Assembly (NCBI RefSeq): GCF_017848645.1
Contig: NZ_JAFEIF010000020.1
Coordinates: forward strand, 1 to 44,466
Origin: Limnohabitans sp.
Lineage (GTDB): Bacteria; Pseudomonadota; Gammaproteobacteria; Burkholderiales; Burkholderiaceae_C
DNA: 44,466 bases
Reading direction: 5' to 3'
In this document: positions 9,542 through 17,276 of the stretch, piece by piece
How the letters are laid out: each line of letters opens with the position of its first letter
Numbering within the stretch: the first letter of the stretch is position 1
Program-made: the position numbers and the translations under genes
The notes under the pieces: generated by a model
The model's database searches: none
Told to the model about the DNA's origin: nothing
What the model saw: only the letters and a program-made list of their open reading frames with translations

Positions 9542-9578
9542 TTTTTCAACACTTTCGCATGTTCAAAAGGAAACACAC

Positions 9579-10532
9579 ATGAGCAAACCCATCAAAGTCG
9601 CTCTCGCAGGCGCAGGTGCCTTCGGCATCAAACACCTGGACGGCATCCAAAACATCGACGGCGTGGAAGTCGTCTCGCTGATCGGCCGCGAGTTCGCCAA
9701 AACCAAAGAGGTGGCGGACAAATACGGCATTGCCCATGTCACCACCGACCTGAGTGAATCGTTGGCGTTGAAAGAAGTCGATGCCGTCATCTTGTGCACG
9801 CCCACACAAATGCACGCCAGCCAGACGCTGGCTTGCCTGAAGGCGGGCAAGCATGTGCAGGTGGAAATTCCGCTGTGTGATGTGTACAAGGACGGCCAGG
9901 AAGTGCTGCGTGTGCAAAAGGAAACGGGCCTGGTGGCCATGGTGGGCCACACCCGGCGCTTTAACCCCAGCCACCAGTGGGTCAACCACAAGATCAAGGC
10001 GGGCGAGTTCAACATCCAGCAGATGGACGTGCAGACCTATTTCTTTCGCCGCACCAACATGAACGCGCTGGGCCAGGCCCGCAGCTGGACCGACCACCTG
10101 CTGTGGCACCACGCCGCGCACACGGTGGACCTGTTCGCCTACCAGTGCGGCAGCCCGATTGTCAAAGCCAACGCGGTGCAAGGCCCGATCCACCCGACGC
10201 TGGGCATCGCCATGGACATGAGCATCCAGCTCAAAGCCGCCAACGGTGCGATCTGCACTTTGTCACTCAGCTTCAACAACGACGGGCCTTTGGGCACTTA
10301 CTTCCGCTACATCGGCGACACGGGCACCTACCTGGCGCGTTACGACGACCTGTTCACCGGCAAGGAGGAAAAGATCGATGTGTCGCAAGTGGCAGTGTCC
10401 ATGAACGGCATCGAACTGCAAGACCGTGAATTCTTCGCCGCGATCCGCGAAGGCCGCGAGCCCAACAGTTCCATCGCGCAAGTGTTGCCTTGCTACCAGG
10501 TCCTGCACGACCTGGAGCAACAACTGGCCTGA
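9579..10532 (+). CDS. ligC: 4-carboxy-2-hydroxymuconate-6-semialdehyde dehydrogenase
   Basis: This Gfo/Idh/MocA-family NAD(P)-dependent oxidoreductase oxidises the LigAB ring-cleavage product (in its cyclic hemiacetal form) to 2-pyrone-4,6-dicarboxylate (LigC; PmdC in Comamonas). The protein has 317 residues. A Rossmann N terminus, VALAGAGAFGIKHLDG, is followed by the family EIP-type motif (HVQVEIPLCD, in place of the usual EKP) and a C-terminal alpha/beta domain with HHAAHTVDLFAYQCG. AAAGGAAA lies just upstream of the ATG. It is separated from ligB by 2.6 kb of inserted genes and is followed two bases later by an MFS transporter. Whether it is read from the upstream lig promoter or from one inside the insertion cannot be told. 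Confidence 0.9.
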   Translation: MSKPIKVALAGAGAFGIKHLDGIQNIDGVEVVSLIGREFAKTKEVADKYGIAHVTTDLSESLALKEVDAVILCTPTQMHASQTLACLKAGKHVQVEIPLCDVYKDGQEVLRVQKETGLVAMVGHTRRFNPSHQWVNHKIKAGEFNIQQMDVQTYFFRRTNMNALGQARSWTDHLLWHHAAHTVDLFAYQCGSPIVKANAVQGPIHPTLGIAMDMSIQLKAANGAICTLSLSFNNDGPLGTYFRYIGDTGTYLARYDDLFTGKEEKIDVSQVAVSMNGIELQDREFFAAIREGREPNSSIAQVLPCYQVLHDLEQQLA

Positions 10533-10534
10533 AC

Positions 10535-11725
10535 ATGAGTACTTTGACACCCGCAGACGAACGCCAGCACCTGACGCTCTTGGGCCTGGCCGGTTTTGCC
10601 AGCATGGCCTCGATGCGCATTTGCGACCCGATGCTGGTGGTGCTGGGCCAGGAGTTCCAGGTCAGCACGGGCGATGCGTCGGCGGTGGTGTCGGTATTTG
10701 CCGTGGTGTACGGCGTTTTGCAGTTGTTTTACGGCCCCCTGGGTGAGCGCTTTGGCAAGCTGCGGGTGGTGTCGCTGGCGGTGTCGGCTTGTGCGGTGTT
10801 CAGCGCCATCACGGCGCTGTCTGTCAACCTGCCCATGCTGGTCATCATGCGCGGCTTCATGGGCGCGGCGGCGGCGGGCATCATCCCGCTGTCGATGGCT
10901 TGGGTGGGTGACCAAGTGCCTTATGAGCGCCGTCAGGAAACCCTGGCCAAGCTCATGAGCGCCACCGTGCTGGGCATGATGAGCGGGCTGTGGTTTGGTG
11001 GCTTTGCGGCTGACACGGTGGGCTGGCGCAGCGCTTTTGTGTTGCTGGCGGCCATGTTTGGTGTGGCCGCTGTGCTGCTGCTGCGCCGTTTGCGCCAGCA
11101 AGCCAAGCGACAGGCTCAGTCGGTGCCGGTGGCGACCCCGGGCTTGTGGGCGGCGTTTCGCCTGACGGGCCAGCTCTTGGGCACACCGCGCGTGCGCTGG
11201 ATCTTGACCGTCACGGCGGCCGAGGGCGCATTGGTGTTCGGGGCCATGGCTTTCATGCCCACGCATTTGCACCAGCAGTTTGGTTTGAGCGTGGTGGCTG
11301 CCGGCTCGGTCATGATGCTGTATGGCGTGGGCGGTTTGCTCTACAGCCAGATGGCGCGCCGCTGGCTGGCCTGGCTGGGCGAGCGCGGTCTGGTGCGCAC
11401 GGGGGCCGCTTTGGTGGTGGTGGGTTTGCTGGTGCTGGCCTGGGGCAGTGGGGTGTGGCTGGGCATGCTGGCTTGCCTGATGACGGGGCTGGGCTTTTAC
11501 ATGCTGCACAACACGCTGCAGGTGCAGGCCACCCAAATGGCCCCGGCCGCACGCGGCTCGGCCGTGACCTTGTTCGCTTGCTCGCTGTTTTTTGGCCAGT
11601 CCACCGGGGTGCTGCTCATGGCGCAAAGTGTGGACCTGGGTTGGCTGGCCTACGCCTTCACGGCAGCGGCCGTGGGCGTGTCGGGCCTGGGGGTGCTGGT
11701 CTACCGCCTGGTGGGGCGGCACTGA
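10535..11725 (+). CDS. MFS transporter at the end of the lig cluster
   Basis: This 396-residue major facilitator superfamily protein has about 12 hydrophobic segments. A motif A-like loop is present between segments 2 and 3 (GPLGERFGKLRVV). The ATG is two bases after the ligC stop, so co-translation is likely. Position suggests transport of an aromatic acid or pathway intermediate. The sequence looks more like a drug/efflux-type MFS than the classic aromatic-acid:H+ symporters, so substrate and direction are open. A hairpin follows the stop. Confidence 0.8.
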   Translation: MSTLTPADERQHLTLLGLAGFASMASMRICDPMLVVLGQEFQVSTGDASAVVSVFAVVYGVLQLFYGPLGERFGKLRVVSLAVSACAVFSAITALSVNLPMLVIMRGFMGAAAAGIIPLSMAWVGDQVPYERRQETLAKLMSATVLGMMSGLWFGGFAADTVGWRSAFVLLAAMFGVAAVLLLRRLRQQAKRQAQSVPVATPGLWAAFRLTGQLLGTPRVRWILTVTAAEGALVFGAMAFMPTHLHQQFGLSVVAAGSVMMLYGVGGLLYSQMARRWLAWLGERGLVRTGAALVVVGLLVLAWGSGVWLGMLACLMTGLGFYMLHNTLQVQATQMAPAARGSAVTLFACSLFFGQSTGVLLMAQSVDLGWLAYAFTAAAVGVSGLGVLVYRLVGRH

Positions 11726-11730
11726 GCTTT

Positions 11731-11751
11731 TTCCCCTTGAGGGGAGCTTTT
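11731..11751 (+). terminator. Hairpin terminator between convergent genes
   Basis: CCCC-TTGA-GGGG (11733-11744) is flanked by TTTTT on the left and AGCTTTT on the right. It lies between the stop of the MFS gene and the end of the M20 gene on the other strand. The short stem makes strength uncertain; the T-rich right flank favours plus-strand termination. Confidence 0.5.
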
Positions 11752-12935
11752 CAAGCCAGCTGCGCCAGACTGCGCAGAGAAAATTCGGCGTGCAAGGCCA
11801 CGCCTCTGTGCAGGGCGCTTTCGTCGATGTTGAACTGCGGGTGGTGGTGCGCATGGCACGCGCCCAGGGCTTCGTTGCGCACGCCGACCAAGGCCATCAG
11901 GCCGGGGTACTTTTCCAGAAAGTCGCCAAAGTTTTCCGACACCATGAGCGACGGAAAGTCGATCACCGCCTCGGCCCCAAACAGGTCGCTGGCGCAATGC
12001 GCGGCCAAGGCGCTGCTGCGTGCTTCGTTGATCAGCATCGAGCCGCCCTTGCGGATGTTCAGCTGGGCCTGAGCTCTGAAGCTGGCGGCGGTGCTCTCCA
12101 CCACGCGCCGTATGGCTTGGTGCAGGTGCTGCTGGTCGGCCAAGTGGGTGGTGCGCAAGGTACCGGCGAGCAAGGCTTGCGCAGGGATGACGTTGCCCGC
12201 AAAACCGCTTTGGAATTTGCCAAAGGTCAGGCTGGCCGCGTGCGCCGGGTTGATTTCGCGGGTCATCATCATGGCCAGGTTGTTCACCAAAGCCGCGCCT
12301 GCCGCAATCGGGTCCACGCCTTTGTGGGGTGAAGCGCCGTGGCAGCCCACGCCACTCAGCTCAATCTCCACCAGATCACAGGCGGCCATGCGTGGCCCGG
12401 CCTGCACGCTGATCTGGCCCGCCTCGATCTCGGACCACAGGTGAATGGCAAAGGCCCGCTGCACCGGAAACGCGGCCAGGTGGGCCAACAATTCGGCCGT
12501 GCCGCCGCCTTGCTCTTCGGCTTGCTGAAAGCACAGCTTCACGCTGCCTTGCAGTGAGCCCGAGAACTGCTGCAGCACCCGCGCTGCGCCCAGCAGCATG
12601 GCCACATGGCCGTCGTGGCCACAGGCGTGCATCACGCCGGGCACTTGCGAGCGGTAGGGCAAATGCTCGTTTTGCTCCTGGATGGGCAGGGCGTCCATGT
12701 CGGCCCGCAGCGCCACCATGGAGCGGCTGTGTTGGCCTGTGACCGTGGCCACCACGCCGTGTTCGCCCACGGCTTCCCAGGGCACGCCCATGGCGCTCAG
12801 TTCGGTCTTCACGCGCTCGGCCGTGGCCTGCTCGCGGTAAGACAACTCGGGCAATTGGTGCAGCTGTTGGCGCAGGCCCACCAGCCAGTCCTGGCAAGAA
12901 CGGGCAGCTTCAAGGACGGGGTGGCTGGGGGTCAT
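11751..12935 (-). CDS. M20D-family amidohydrolase / N-acyl-amino-acid deacylase
   Basis: This is a 394-residue peptidase M20 family protein (hippurate hydrolase, IAA-amino acid hydrolase, YxeP type). Visible metal-site residues are RADMDALP, MHACGHDGH (Cys and His ligands), QQAEEQGGG (Glu pair), AIHLWSE and the C-terminal HHHPQF. A dimerisation domain sits in the middle. These enzymes remove an acyl group from N-acylated amino acids. The start overlaps the stop of the upstream MFS gene by four bases, and that gene overlaps the PLP enzyme, so the three form one tight operon. A role in releasing an amino acid conjugate, which the PLP enzyme then cleaves, is an inference. Confidence 0.85.
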   Translation of the reverse strand: MTPSHPVLEAARSCQDWLVGLRQQLHQLPELSYREQATAERVKTELSAMGVPWEAVGEHGVVATVTGQHSRSMVALRADMDALPIQEQNEHLPYRSQVPGVMHACGHDGHVAMLLGAARVLQQFSGSLQGSVKLCFQQAEEQGGGTAELLAHLAAFPVQRAFAIHLWSEIEAGQISVQAGPRMAACDLVEIELSGVGCHGASPHKGVDPIAAGAALVNNLAMMMTREINPAHAASLTFGKFQSGFAGNVIPAQALLAGTLRTTHLADQQHLHQAIRRVVESTAASFRAQAQLNIRKGGSMLINEARSSALAAHCASDLFGAEAVIDFPSLMVSENFGDFLEKYPGLMALVGVRNEALGACHAHHHPQFNIDESALHRGVALHAEFSLRSLAQLA

Positions 12936-14185
12936 GGTGAGTGCTCCAAGTCAGGTTTCAACAAAGGCCGCATGGCCCACAGGCCCAGCACCGGGCCGGG
13001 GGCCAGCAGCCAAAGGGCCATGCTGCCCCACTGTTGCACGGCCCAGCCCAGCAGCAAGATGCTGAGCACGGTGATCAAAAAGCCCACGCCGTTTTGCAGC
13101 ACCAAGGCGCTGCCCAGCCACTGCGGCGGCGCGTATTGCGACGACATGGCCGAAAACTGCGGCGAGTCGGCCACCACACAAATGCCCCAAAACAGCAAGG
13201 CCCCCAGCTGCACCAGCGGCCAGGTGTCGGGAATCAAGGGGTAGCCCAGGCACATCAGGCCCGATGCGGCCAAGGCCGTGGCCGCCACCCGCGCACTGCC
13301 CACGCGGCGGCTCCACATGCCGCCCAACACGCACCCGAAAAACCCTATGCCGATGGCCGCGAAACTCATCAGCGCCACCGACGGTGCCCAGCCGTAGCCA
13401 CCGGCCACCAGCGAGCGGTGGATGGGCAGGCTGAGCCAAGGCAGCACGCTCCAGAACGCATACAGCTCCCACATGTGGCCAAAGTAGCCCAGCGCCGACG
13501 CGCGAAAGCCGCGCACCGCAATGACCTCGCGCAAGGCCTGGGTGTTCAGGCGAACAGGGGCAGGGGCTGGGGGTTGACTCGCAGATGCGGCCTGCTTGGG
13601 CGGCTGGCCCATCCAGCTCACCAGCGCCGCGCCCACCAAGGCCAGCACCGACGAGCCCAGCAGCACCTCGGGCCAGGGCCAGCTCTGGCCAAGAGCCCGC
13701 AAGCCGTGCGGCATGGCCGTGCCCAAGGTCAGCATGCCCACCAGCCAACCCAGCGCAGCGGCCGGTTTGCTGCCCACGCGCTGCACCAGCATCTTCATGC
13801 CCAGTGGGTAGATGCCCGCCAAGCACATACCCACGACAAAGCGCAGGCTCCAGAAAATACCGTAATCGGTGACGCCCCAGGTGACGGCGGCGTTGGCCAG
13901 CGCCCCGATTGCGCTGCACACCACAAAAATGCGCGTGGGGGCAAAGCGGTCGGCCGCGCCGCTGAAGGCAAAGGTCAGCGTGCCCGCAATGAAACCCAAC
14001 TGGGTGGCGGCCAGCAGCCAGCCAAAAGAAGTTGCGCTCAGTTGCCAGGCCTGCATCAGGCTGTCGGCCACCCCGCTGGGGCTGAACCACAACGAGGTGC
14101 TCAGGCACTGGGCCAGAACAATGACGGCCACCGCCAGCGAGGGGCGGGGGCCAACTTGGGTGCGCTCAGGCGTTGGCGCGCTCAA
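12932..14185 (-). CDS. MFS transporter between the PLP lyase and the M20 deacylase
   Basis: The 417-residue protein has about 12 hydrophobic segments and begins RPSLAVAVIVLAQCLSTSLW, a typical MFS first helix. The frame opens at a TTG (14185) inside the last 20 bases of the upstream PLP gene, and no Shine-Dalgarno is visible, so translation is probably coupled. A GTG at 14131 is an alternative but would cut into helix 1. It overlaps the M20 gene by four bases (ATGA). It probably imports the substrate of the two enzymes encoded beside it; the substrate is unknown. Confidence 0.8.
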   Translation of the reverse strand: MSAPTPERTQVGPRPSLAVAVIVLAQCLSTSLWFSPSGVADSLMQAWQLSATSFGWLLAATQLGFIAGTLTFAFSGAADRFAPTRIFVVCSAIGALANAAVTWGVTDYGIFWSLRFVVGMCLAGIYPLGMKMLVQRVGSKPAAALGWLVGMLTLGTAMPHGLRALGQSWPWPEVLLGSSVLALVGAALVSWMGQPPKQAASASQPPAPAPVRLNTQALREVIAVRGFRASALGYFGHMWELYAFWSVLPWLSLPIHRSLVAGGYGWAPSVALMSFAAIGIGFFGCVLGGMWSRRVGSARVAATALAASGLMCLGYPLIPDTWPLVQLGALLFWGICVVADSPQFSAMSSQYAPPQWLGSALVLQNGVGFLITVLSILLLGWAVQQWGSMALWLLAPGPVLGLWAMRPLLKPDLEHSP

Positions 14186-15314
14186 GGGCTTGCGCCAGGT
14201 CGTCGATCAGGTCATCGGCATGCTCCAGGCCCACCGAGACACGCAGCAAGCCCTGCGGGGTCTTGCTCTCTGGCCCCTCGATCGAGGCGCGGTGCTCGAT
14301 CAGGCTTTCCACGCCGCCCAGGCTGGTGGCGCGGGTGAAGATCTCCACATGCGCAGCCAGGGCCATGGCCGCGTCTTTGCCGCCTTTGACCTCGAACGAC
14401 AGCATGCCGCCAAAGCCCGACATCTGCTTTTTGGCGATGGCGTGGAAGGCGTTGTTCTCCAGGCCCGGGTAGTGCACGGCGCTGACCTGCGGGTGCTCGC
14501 TCAGGAAACGGGCCACCTTGCCTGCGTTGGCGCAGTGCGCCTGCATGCGGTAGGGCAGGGTGGGCAAGCTGCGCATGACGAGCCAGCAGTCAAAAGGCGA
14601 GGGCACCGCGCCGCCAAACAACTGCGCGGTGCGCAAGGCGGCAAAGTGTGCATCGTCCTGGCGCGTGATGACCGCGCCGCCCAGCACATCGCTGCGTCCA
14701 CCCAGGTATTTGGTCGTGGCGTGCATGACCATGTCGCAGCCCAAGTCGAGCGGGCGCTGCAAAACGGGCGAGGCAAAGGTGTTGTCGGCAATGGCGCGTG
14801 CACCGCCCGCGTGGGCGATCTCGACCACGGCGGCAATGTCCACGCACTGCATCAGGGGGTTGGAGGGGGTTTCGATCCAGACGATGCGGGTGTTGGGCTG
14901 CATGGCCGCACGCACCGCGTCCAGACGGGTCATGTCCACAAAGCTGGCGCTGACCTGCCACTTGGCAAACAGGTGCTTGAGCACATTGGCAGTGCCGTGG
15001 TAAATGTCGGACGGGGCCACCACATGGTCGCCCGGCTGCAGGCCCTGAAAGACGGCCGTGACACTGGCCAGGCCCGAGCCAAAAGCGGCTGCGCCTGCGC
15101 CGCCTTCAAGCGCCGAAAGGGCGGCTTCGAGGCCATTGCGGTTGGGGTTGTGGTTGCGCGAGTACAAATAGCCGTGGGGGTAACTGCCGTCCGGGTCGCG
15201 CTCAAAGGTGGTGGACAGGTGGATCGGATCGACCACGGCGCCGGTGGAAGGATCGATGCCGTGCCCTGCATGCACAGCCAAAGTTTCAAAACGCAGGGGT
15301 TTGTTTGATTTCAT
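14166..15314 (-). CDS. Cys/Met-metabolism PLP enzyme (cystathionine gamma-synthase/beta-lyase family)
   Basis: The 382-residue fold-type I PLP enzyme has the family hallmarks: AFGSGLASVTAVF (cofactor phosphate), IADNTFASPVLQRPLDLG, the PLP lysine in HATTKYLGGRSDVLGGA, and SLGGVESLIEHRAS near the C terminus. Family members catalyse trans-sulfuration or C-S beta-elimination. Sequence alone does not settle which, so no symbol is given. The ATG at 15314 is chosen: the only longer option is a TTG at 15341, and a TATACT -10-like box sits seven bases before the ATG, which would make the transcript leaderless. It is first in a three-gene overlapping operon with an MFS transporter and an M20 deacylase. 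This favours degradation of a cysteine or homocysteine conjugate over methionine synthesis. Confidence 0.85.
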   Translation of the reverse strand: MKSNKPLRFETLAVHAGHGIDPSTGAVVDPIHLSTTFERDPDGSYPHGYLYSRNHNPNRNGLEAALSALEGGAGAAAFGSGLASVTAVFQGLQPGDHVVAPSDIYHGTANVLKHLFAKWQVSASFVDMTRLDAVRAAMQPNTRIVWIETPSNPLMQCVDIAAVVEIAHAGGARAIADNTFASPVLQRPLDLGCDMVMHATTKYLGGRSDVLGGAVITRQDDAHFAALRTAQLFGGAVPSPFDCWLVMRSLPTLPYRMQAHCANAGKVARFLSEHPQVSAVHYPGLENNAFHAIAKKQMSGFGGMLSFEVKGGKDAAMALAAHVEIFTRATSLGGVESLIEHRASIEGPESKTPQGLLRVSVGLEHADDLIDDLAQALERANA

Positions 15315-15321
15315 CCGCGAA

Positions 15322-15327
15322 AGTATA
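15322..15327 (-). promoter_or_regulatory. -10-like box placing the transcript start at the PLP gene ATG
   Basis: On the minus strand TATACT lies exactly seven bases before the ATG at 15314. Transcription normally starts about seven bases after a -10 box, which would put the first base at or next to the start codon. No convincing -35 or Shine-Dalgarno is seen. A leaderless mRNA is inferred. Confidence 0.4.
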
Positions 15328-15377
15328 GCCACGGGGTTCAACGCGAAGGTCTGGAAGGCGACACCCTGTATGCGTTT

Positions 15378-15668
15378 TCAGGACATGGCGCGCAACACTT
15401 CAGGCCACTGCTGCGCCACTTTGATCAGGGTTTGCGCCGCCCCCGATGGCTGGCTGCGGCCCTGTTCCCAGTTTTGCAAAGTGCGCACCGACACCCCCAT
15501 CAACTGCGCGAAGGCCGATTGCGTCAAACCCACTTTGGCCCGCGCCTCGGCAGCGGCCGACAGCGTGACCTGGTGCAACCGACCTTCGCCGCGCCGGGCT
15601 TGCTGGATGGAGGTGAGCACATCCTGCGCAAAGGCTTGCATTTCTGGGTCCATTTTCTTTTCAGGCAT
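15378..15668 (-). CDS. Helix-turn-helix protein of the NadS/HigA antitoxin type, apparently without toxin
   Basis: The protein has 96 residues. An N-terminal helical part precedes an XRE-like helix-turn-helix (VGLTQSAFAQLMGVSVRTLQ) and a C-terminal helix ending in PEVLRAMS. The layout fits NadS-like DNA-binding antitoxins, which normally follow a RelE/HigB-type toxin gene of about 100 codons. Upstream only a 36-codon frame is present before the divergent ArsC-like gene, so the toxin seems lost or was never here. The ribosome site GGAGG lies just before the ATG and inside that short frame. Confidence 0.75.
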   Translation of the reverse strand: MPEKKMDPEMQAFAQDVLTSIQQARRGEGRLHQVTLSAAAEARAKVGLTQSAFAQLMGVSVRTLQNWEQGRSQPSGAAQTLIKVAQQWPEVLRAMS

Positions 15669-15771
15669 CGAAAGCCTCCTTCCATGTATTTTTTCGAAAT
15701 GACCAGGGCATGTTGGCCCATTGGACTTGGGCTTTCATGACCGTGAACACGACTTCGCCATGCGCGTGCAT
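15661..15771 (-). CDS. Possible 36-residue small protein upstream of the antitoxin-like gene
   Basis: A short frame (MHAHGEVVFTVMKAQVQWAN and 16 more residues) ends in TGA overlapping the start of the antitoxin gene (ATGCCTGA). This is the spacing expected of a translationally coupled upstream toxin gene. It is far too short for a RelE or HigB toxin, and an in-frame stop closes it nine codons before its ATG. It may be a real small gene, a leader peptide or the remnant of a deleted toxin gene. I do not recognise it. Confidence 0.25.
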   Translation of the reverse strand: MHAHGEVVFTVMKAQVQWANMPWSFRKNTWKEAFDA

Positions 15772-15842
15772 GTGGGAAACGCGCGGTGGGGCGCGTCACA
15801 ATCCGTGCTTTGCTTTTCACTTTAACAAGAAACAGGAACTGG

Positions 15843-16220
15843 ATGCCTGCGGACATGACTGACATCACCCTCTACCACAACCCCCAATGCAGCACCTCAC
15901 GCAAGGCGCTGGCCATGATCCGCGACAGCGGTTTCGAGCCCACCGTGATCGAGTACCTCAAAACTCCACCGGACCGCCACACCCTGCTGTCTTTGGTGGA
16001 GCGCATGGGCGGCAGCGTGCGAGATCTGCTGCGCGCCAAGGCATCCCCTTACAGCGAGTTGGGGCTGGCCGACCCGAAATGGACCGAGGAGCAGCTGCTG
16101 GAGTTCATTGGGCAGCACCCCGTCTTGATCGAACGCCCGATTGTGGCCAGTTCACGGGGCGTGCGCGTGTGCCGACCGCTGGAGAAGTTGTGGGATGTTT
16201 TGCCGCCATCGGGGCGATAA
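15843..16220 (+). CDS. arsC: ArsC-family reductase (arsenate reductase/Spx-like)
   Basis: The 125-residue thioredoxin-fold protein has the motif YHNPQCSTSRKAL, in which the single Cys would attack arsenate in the glutaredoxin-dependent ArsC class. RPIVASSRGVRVCRP near the C terminus also fits the family. The start is the ATG at 15843, with AGGA (15834-15837) five bases upstream; a second ATG lies four codons on. No arsR, arsB or acr3 is nearby, so arsenic resistance is not supported by context, and a YffB-like protein of unknown role is equally possible. It is followed by aroE 32 bases later. Confidence 0.8.
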   Translation: MPADMTDITLYHNPQCSTSRKALAMIRDSGFEPTVIEYLKTPPDRHTLLSLVERMGGSVRDLLRAKASPYSELGLADPKWTEEQLLEFIGQHPVLIERPIVASSRGVRVCRPLEKLWDVLPPSGR

Positions 16221-16252
16221 GATCAAACACTGATTGATTTGGAACCTACCGC

Positions 16253-17086
16253 ATGACAGACCGTTACGCCGTGATTGGCAACCCCATTGCACAAAGCAAA
16301 TCGCCCTTGATCCACAGCGCTTTTGCGCAGGTCACGGGGCAAGATATTGACTACGGTAAGTTGCTCGGCCCCTTGGGCGAATTTGCGGCCACGGTGGACG
16401 CGTTTCGGGCCTCGGGCGGGCGGGGCATGAACGTGACCGCGCCTTTCAAGCTCGACGCCTTTGCCTATGCCACCGACCTGGCGCCCAGCGCGCAGATGGC
16501 GGGGGCGGTGAACGCGATGAAGTTCGAGGGCGGCAAGGTTTACGCAGAAAACTTTGACGGCGTGGGCCTGGTGCGCGACTTGGTGCACAACCTGGCCTGT
16601 CCGCTCAAGGGGCGGCGCGTGTTGATTTTGGGGGCGGGCGGTGCCACGCGCGGGGCTTTGCTGCCCTTGCTGGCCGAGCAGCCTGCCGAGCTGGTGATCG
16701 TCAACCGCACGGTGGCCAAGGCGCAGGAGCTGGCGGCTTTGGCGAAGCAACACCAGACCGGCCAAGTGCCCGTGCAGGGGCTGGGCTATGCCGACTTGCA
16801 GGGGCAGACGTTTGACGTGGTGCTCAATGCCAGCTCGTCTAGCCTGAGCGCCGAGCTGCCGCCATTGCCTGCCAGCGTGTTTGCGCCCGGGTGCCTGGCC
16901 TACGACCTGACCTACGGCAAAGGCCTCACGCCGTTTTTGCAGCTGGCCCAGCAAGCGGGCGTGACGCAGCTGGCCGATGGCGTGGGCATGCTGGCCGAGC
17001 AAGCGGCCGAGGCCTTTGCCTGGTGGCGCGGTGTGCGGCCCGATACGGCGGCGGTGATTGCCAAGCTGACAGTGCCGCTGGTGTGA
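16253..17086 (+). CDS. aroE: Shikimate dehydrogenase, biosynthetic (NADP-type)
   Basis: The enzyme reduces 3-dehydroshikimate to shikimate in aromatic amino acid synthesis. The 277-residue protein has the substrate-domain start VIGNPIAQSKSP, the catalytic Lys/Asp pair K66 (NVTAPFK) and D102 (AENFDG), and a Rossmann domain with LILGAGGATRG. The loop after the second strand reads VNRT, the pattern that in AroE binds the NADP 2'-phosphate. This contrasts with the second homologue at 23704, which has Asp there. The ribosome site is weak (GGA before the ATG). Confidence 0.93.
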   Translation: MTDRYAVIGNPIAQSKSPLIHSAFAQVTGQDIDYGKLLGPLGEFAATVDAFRASGGRGMNVTAPFKLDAFAYATDLAPSAQMAGAVNAMKFEGGKVYAENFDGVGLVRDLVHNLACPLKGRRVLILGAGGATRGALLPLLAEQPAELVIVNRTVAKAQELAALAKQHQTGQVPVQGLGYADLQGQTFDVVLNASSSSLSAELPPLPASVFAPGCLAYDLTYGKGLTPFLQLAQQAGVTQLADGVGMLAEQAAEAFAWWRGVRPDTAAVIAKLTVPLV

Positions 17087-17214
17087 AGCCTTCACCCATG
17101 GTCAGCGCCTGACCTGGCCACCGCTGATATGCGGGTCGGCGCGGAGTTGGCCAGCACCCGCCCAAAATTGACCAACAGGCATATGGTCATGTGAAGGCCC
17201 ATGCGCGACCATGG
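17083..17214. repeat. Short palindromes after aroE in interleaved order
   Basis: GTGAAG-C-CTTCAC (17083-17095) spans the aroE stop. GCCTTCAC (17088-17095) recurs as its complement GTGAAGGC at 17191-17198, and CCATGGTC (17096-17103) as GACCATGG at 17207-17214, in the order A-B-A'-B'. No T tract follows, so this is not an ordinary terminator. The function is unknown. Confidence 0.35.
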
Positions 17215-17276
17215 GGGCAGGTTCAGGCGTGCAGCCCAAACCACAACGGCCCCCATTTCCACGCTTGGAGAGCAGC

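Noticed and set aside
12941..14338. Plus-strand open frame of 465 codons opposite the MFS gene
   Set aside because: Low-complexity His/Gln/Ala/Arg-rich product and no motif; the minus strand has an MFS gene in an overlapping operon.
15786..16220. Arsenic resistance locus around the ArsC-like gene
   Set aside because: No arsR, arsB/acr3 or arsH is nearby; the neighbours are aroE and an unrelated regulator.
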